Assembly (NCBI GenBank): GCA_949752745.1
Contig: OX457027.1
Span: 60,538,859-60,602,858 of the forward strand
Origin: Protula sp. h YS-2021
Lineage: Eukaryota > Annelida > Polychaeta > Sabellida > Serpulidae
Length of the DNA stretch: 64,000 nucleotides
Direction: 5' to 3'
A program made the position numbers and the translations under genes. The notes beneath the pieces are model-generated. The model saw nothing but the letters and a program-made list of their open reading frames with translations. It was not told the DNA's origin and did not search any database. Position 1 is the stretch's first letter, and each line of letters starts with the position of its first letter. Of this stretch, positions 61,401 to 64,000 are shown one piece after another.

Positions 61401-63549
61401 TAGTTCTCAAAAGTTAATATAGTTACTGCTTGATTGGATTTTGGACCGACTCAAGTATTTGCGCTTTGGGTGCTTTGTCACACGTGCTGTATAATCATTG
61501 TTATCAAGTAACCTTGTTGAAGCCACTTGTTCAAAAAAAAGAGGATAAAGTTTTCTTATAACCATGGCGTAAATAGACAATATGCCGATCCTGGTCACAG
61601 CTGTCAGGAGAGACTATGTGTCTCGCCCACTGTCTAAAAAATAGAACACAAATGTATATCTTCAGTACCGGTGCAGCCTCTGGTAATGGCTCAGCCCCCC
61701 CCCCACCCCCACCCCATCCTGAGGAAAAAGGAGTGGTCACGCTTTTGTCCAGGGTAACAGGATATTTAGAACCGTAAAAATAGCTTTTATAACTGTATAC
61801 ATGTAAAAATGTAGCACATACTACAAATCAACCAATGCATTTAAACGGAAACTTTATCGTTCAAAGAAAAGGTATACTTTTTGTTTGCTCTGGCGGTAGA
61901 AAAAATGCAGTTATCGTAGATCCTGCGTTGTGAAACATTACGTGGCACAGAGCACTGCTTATGTCAGCGCATGTGTTTCTGGAAATTTCTCTTTCGGTCT
62001 CACAGTCTCGCAATAAAAACAACAAATTGCCCAAAAGGCCTTTTGTTTTGAAACATCAATTTGAATTTTTTTTATATTTTTACGATAGAGGGGGGAACGG
62101 GTGGTGGGGTTGCGAAAAGGATTGGGCATTTAGGCTACTTTATAATGAAATGGGAGGGGTTTATGTCACTGCAGTTCTCCCCTTCCTACAAAGTATTGTC
62201 ATGAGAAATATTTATTAAAAAAATGCCTTTGAAGATACCGGATGTTCTTATATTCTGAAGTGCGCAATTTAGTTTCACTGTGTGTGTATTTGTTCAGTAT
62301 CAACACGGAACTTAAACCCTGTTGTGTCTTCATTACATTGCTTGAAGCGTCACAGAAAAAAACCAGCTACCTATTTAGAACGTGTATCAAAATCCTGAGA
62401 TTATATTTTTTTTTACAAAACTGCAAAACCATGTTCATGTTTTGGGGAAAGACATAAATTGCTGCATGTAAACGTTTTACGATATACCAACTTCAGCAGA
62501 CAACCCGAAAGACATTATTTTATTTATTACTTTTTTGTTTTGCATGAGACATAACAAACTTAATTACATTACATTACAAACATTACAAATTACAAGCTTT
62601 AAACAGTCATGTTTTATATGGCACTACTCACAACGGTGTGTGCGTAGGGGGGAGGGGGGGGGGAAGTGGGAGGGGGTTCTAATATGATGACAGAGCGAGT
62701 AGACCAATATTTTGCGTAGCCGACTAATCATGTCAGTTATATAAATTAAAGAAAGAAAAAAAAAACATTTCCTTTCAGTGTGCTCGATTCGCTGTGTGAC
62801 GTCATAATCGAGTGTCTTTTGCTGCCGTCATATCCAAAGAGCCCCTGTGACCTGGATTTACTGCCAAGATCAGAAAAAGTGCGATTAAACCAGAACCATT
62901 TTCAAGTGGACCAACAACTTCACCGGCAGCAACAGCCATCCGTCTTTCGCGCTGGAGGCGACGATTTGAACAGGGTTGCCAACACAACTTCAACGTTTAT
63001 CTCCGGTTCAAGTCCAGATTCTAGTCCCGATTCTGGCATCGATCTGGAAACCACTGATGTGTTCACTTTGCCGACAGTTCATGATTATGCACGTCTGTCC
63101 AAAGCCAATCTTCAACACTGTGAAAATTCCATTTATTGTAACTGTGAGTGGGCTTCGATTTATCGTGAACGCACTGGTTTTTTAAATCGCCATCTTTTCG
63201 CGCTGGGAAAATTTTTGTGTGACGTCACGCAAAACGCAAGAAGACTGAAACACGATAAAAAGTCGATATTTTTGTGGGATTAATTTTAGATCGTAAAGTT
63301 TATGTGGGAGGTGTTTAGTGTTATTGGATAGAGGGAGCGATCAAGGGAATAAAGGAAGTGAAGCACATGCAGATGGGCTCAAATACGTAATTATGACGTC
63401 ATTGTGGTAGGTGATACGGAGTCTCTGCCTGTCGGCAGTGTCCTGGCGCGCCTGCAGCGGGGTCAGCTATGGGGAATCTGTGGCATTGACGAATTGTACC
63501 CACACTACCAGCAGCTAGCCGCTGTCATGGCCGCCGATCCGCAAGTCAG
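50906..63549 (+). CDS. IPPK: Inositol-pentakisphosphate 2-kinase gene (ten visible exons, 3' end beyond window)
   Basis: IPPK (IPK1) phosphorylates Ins(1,3,4,5,6)P5 at the 2-position with ATP, making InsP6. Exons: 50906-50959, 51166-51261, 52520-52592, 52889-53013, 55234-55311, 55654-55712, 56401-56473, 59129-59238, 62779-63143 and 63411-63549. They join in frame with AG/GT borders to about 390 residues. Landmarks in order: KHVMKPSVGAHLIAEGELV; EIK across an intron to PKHGF (the conserved EIKPKxGF motif); CRFCLKQHLK; SRFCPVDFYSG; ALKMLF and PQNNLRVF; ICGIDELYPHYQQL. The exon expected to encode the N-terminal GEGxxNLV nucleotide-binding stretch, before 50906, was not found. The last exons are outside the window. 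Introns hold a SINE, foldback elements, a Helitron-like element and (TA)n. Exact ends of the ninth and tenth exons are the least certain. Confidence 0.88.
51166..51261 (+). CDS. IPPK: IPPK exon, KHVMKP segment
   Basis: 32 codons, acceptor TTCTTTCAG, donor GTAAGT. Contains NVMAYVKHVMKP and the GAHLIAEG stretch. Phase 0 at both ends. Confidence 0.85.
51280..51424 (+). mobile_element. tRNA-derived SINE (copy 3) in an IPPK intron
   Basis: The head has GTCAGCTCATTTGG (A-box-like) and GGTTCTAATCG (decayed B box). The body contains GGATTGACG and ATGCAGTGGGTTAGATAACC, shared with the SINE at 20.6 kb. The tail is interrupted by foldback element D. Confidence 0.7.
51418..51984. mobile_element. Foldback element D with GGTCATTTGATCAAC modules, inserted in a SINE
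   Basis: The body 51425-51977 is flanked by AGATAAC. The right arm, complemented, reads GGGTCTA then GGTCATTCGCTCACC, GGTCATTTGATCAAC and GGTCGTTTGCTCACC, each 15 bp. The left arm has GGTCGTTTGCT and GGCCGTTTGCTCACT split by an A-rich stretch. No ORF. Confidence 0.7.
52076..52317. mobile_element. Foldback element E with GGACATTTTCAAACC modules
   Basis: Left arm modules: CGACATTTTCCAACT, GGCCACTTTCTAAAC, ATACACTTTCCAACT. Right arm, complemented: GTACACTTTCCAACC, GGACATTTTCAAACC, GGACACTTTCTAACT. No convincing target duplication. Confidence 0.7.
52520..52592 (+). CDS. IPPK: IPPK exon, ELVSLSDEII segment
   Basis: Acceptor TTTTGCAG, donor GTCTGT (weak). Ends in phase 1 and is completed by AG of the next exon to give E. 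Confidence 0.8.
52889..53013 (+). CDS. IPPK: IPPK exon ending in the EIK motif
   Basis: Encodes LALKLPDFCFVR through TFTIEIK. Acceptor TTTGTTAG, donor GTAAGA. The EIKPK motif is completed in the next exon. Confidence 0.88.
53014..55233 (+). other. IPPK intron without other recognised features
   Basis: AT-rich; no conserved coding or clear repeat. A poly(G) tract is at 54171-54183. Confidence 0.5.
55234..55311 (+). CDS. IPPK: IPPK exon, PKHGF...CRFCLKQHLK
   Basis: 26 codons. The start completes EIKPKxGF. CRFCLKQHLK matches the conserved CRYCxHQHLK-type segment of IPPK. Acceptor TTTTTCTAG, donor GTGAGA. Confidence 0.92.
55342..55427. repeat. (TA)n microsatellite in an IPPK intron
   Basis: About 42 TA units, 30 bp downstream of the 55311 donor. 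Tyr/Ile ORFs across it are artefacts. Confidence 0.98.
55654..55712 (+). CDS. IPPK: IPPK exon, SRFCPVDFYSG
   Basis: Encodes MKIGQTKSISRFCPVDFYSG (last codon split), matching the YCPLDLYSG motif. Acceptor TTTTTGTAG, donor GTAAGT, phase 2 end. Confidence 0.92.
56401..56473 (+). CDS. IPPK: IPPK exon, ALKMLF...PQNNLRVF
   Basis: Completes G of the previous exon, then KRSRMKHALKMLFETPQNNL and RVFM. Acceptor TTGATACAG, donor GTAAGT. Confidence 0.92.
56575..57367 (+). mobile_element. Short Helitron-like sibling of the giant satellite element
   Basis: Starts GTTGCGAATGGGTATGCTTT and ends CTAG at 57364-57367, followed by T. It contains the diverged 5' module, then fewer than two diverged 139-bp monomers (57030-57250), then the 3' module that aligns with 363-538 of the window. 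It is inserted in the IPPK intron between 56473 and 59129. Confidence 0.75.
57368..59128 (+). other. IPPK intron, remainder
   Basis: No supported feature apart from a (CA)n tract near 58361. Confidence 0.5.
59129..59238 (+). CDS. IPPK: IPPK exon, NGYVIFSEEN segment
   Basis: 36 codons plus two bases. Corresponds to the NGxxIY... segment before a short KYFYGP stretch. Acceptor TTTTCAG, donor GTGGGT. Confidence 0.82.
59698..59904. repeat. Tandem duplication, 103-bp period
   Basis: GGGTTAACAAA occurs at 59753 and 59856. The units also share GAGGGA..TTCACCG and ACATTATAAATATCT. Confidence 0.85.
59905..62778 (+). other. IPPK intron, remainder
   Basis: No supported gene. Poly(C) at 61696-61711 and poly(G) near 62649-62663 are low-complexity tracts. 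Confidence 0.45.
62779..63143 (+). CDS. IPPK: IPPK exon with expanded linker
   Basis: Joins in phase to give SVLDSLCDVIIECLL, a helix. A long Q/S/P/D-rich linker (LHRQQQPSVF, SSPDSSPDSGIDLET) follows. I place the end at the GTGAGT donor at 63144. An alternative end up to the stop at 63283 cannot be excluded. Confidence 0.75.
63411..63549 (+). CDS. IPPK: IPPK exon, GIDELYPHYQQL
   Basis: Encodes SVLARLQRGQLWGICGIDEL followed by YPHYQQLAAVMAADPQV, matching the IEGLYPLYxRV region of IPPK. The donor GTAATA is at 63550. The acceptor at 63410 fits the reading phase but has a poor pyrimidine tract. The alternative CAG at 63436-63438 has a better tract but the other phase. Confidence 0.75.
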
Positions 63550-64000
63550 GTAATATGAGGTCGTCTGGTGGGGGTTTTGTAAGAATCTTTTGTCTCGGGA
63601 AATTCTATTCATCTCTATATCGGGTGTGAATGGTCGGAAAATTTGTCCTGCAGCAGTTTTCCTTGAGGAGTATGTCATTCCTGTATTATTGGAGATACTG
63701 GCAGGAGGGCGATATTTGAAACACTATGTAAACGCCTAAGCACTCTTGTGTATATAACAGAATTAGAACAAATAAAATCAGCCGATGAAATCATTTGATT
63801 AATCAGAAGTAGGCTATGGTTCGGGTTGTAAGAAAAAAATTAGCTGTTGAGTAGTTTGAGTTCATTTGATAACACAGATGTTTTATCTTTGACCGCGAAG
63901 AGTACTGATATGTATTATCGCTCAACTCACGTGATGTTCAACACGAACTCTGATCGAGCTTTGAACATAAGTCCTGATTGTGACGCCATAATGACGTGTC
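63550..64000 (+). other. IPPK intron running off the window
   Basis: No further exon recognised; downstream C-terminal exons are expected outside. Confidence 0.5.

Overview
The window is animal nuclear DNA: AT-rich, spliced, and crowded with transposons. The tRNA-headed SINEs, the DIRS-type and RTE-like retroelement remnants, the MULE transposase and the nature of the two host genes suggest a marine invertebrate. A mollusc or another lophotrochozoan is my best guess, but the species is not determined by the sequence. Only two conserved host genes are recognisable, both on the + strand. One is a single-exon BTG1/BTG2-type antiproliferative gene (31536-32078). The other is a multi-exon inositol-pentakisphosphate 2-kinase gene (IPPK; ten exons seen between 50906 and 63549). 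Its first coding exon was not found and its last exons lie beyond the right edge.

Layout. 363-16246: a giant Helitron-like element on the minus strand, whose interior is about 109 tandem copies of a 139-bp satellite with higher-order structure. A short sibling with under two monomers lies in an IPPK intron (56575-57367), and a 5'-end fragment lies at 50220-50329. 16400-22430: fossil retroelements, namely a LINE RT scrap and a decayed DIRS-like element (RT, RNase H, tyrosine recombinase) between short inverted repeats, with a SINE inside. 23688-30026: a 6.3-kb, almost perfectly palindromic element. It has 2.67-kb inverted arms, AG...CT termini and a 6-bp target duplication. Its 1-kb centre contributes the start of a small zinc-finger/acidic protein gene with its own TATA box and poly(A) signal. 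Its repeats resemble FOX, POU, CRE, MARE and p53-type sites. 31200-33640: BTG gene with an immediate-early style promoter and long 3' UTR. 33.7-50 kb: an intergenic graveyard holding a Tigger-like element, a MULE transposase pseudogene, an RTE-like LINE fragment, SINEs, tandem duplications and foldback elements. 50.9-64 kb: IPPK exons separated by repeat-filled introns.

The most original observation is a set of foldback elements (36.5, 40.0, 46.9, 48.4, 49.0, 51.4 and 52.1 kb). Their inverted arms are built of exact or near-exact 15-bp modules. The module sequences differ by family but mostly begin GGWC. Four elements have 7-9 bp target duplications. The second is the palindromic element with its own mini-gene and dense regulatory-site arrays. 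The third is the growth of a satellite inside a rolling-circle-type element.
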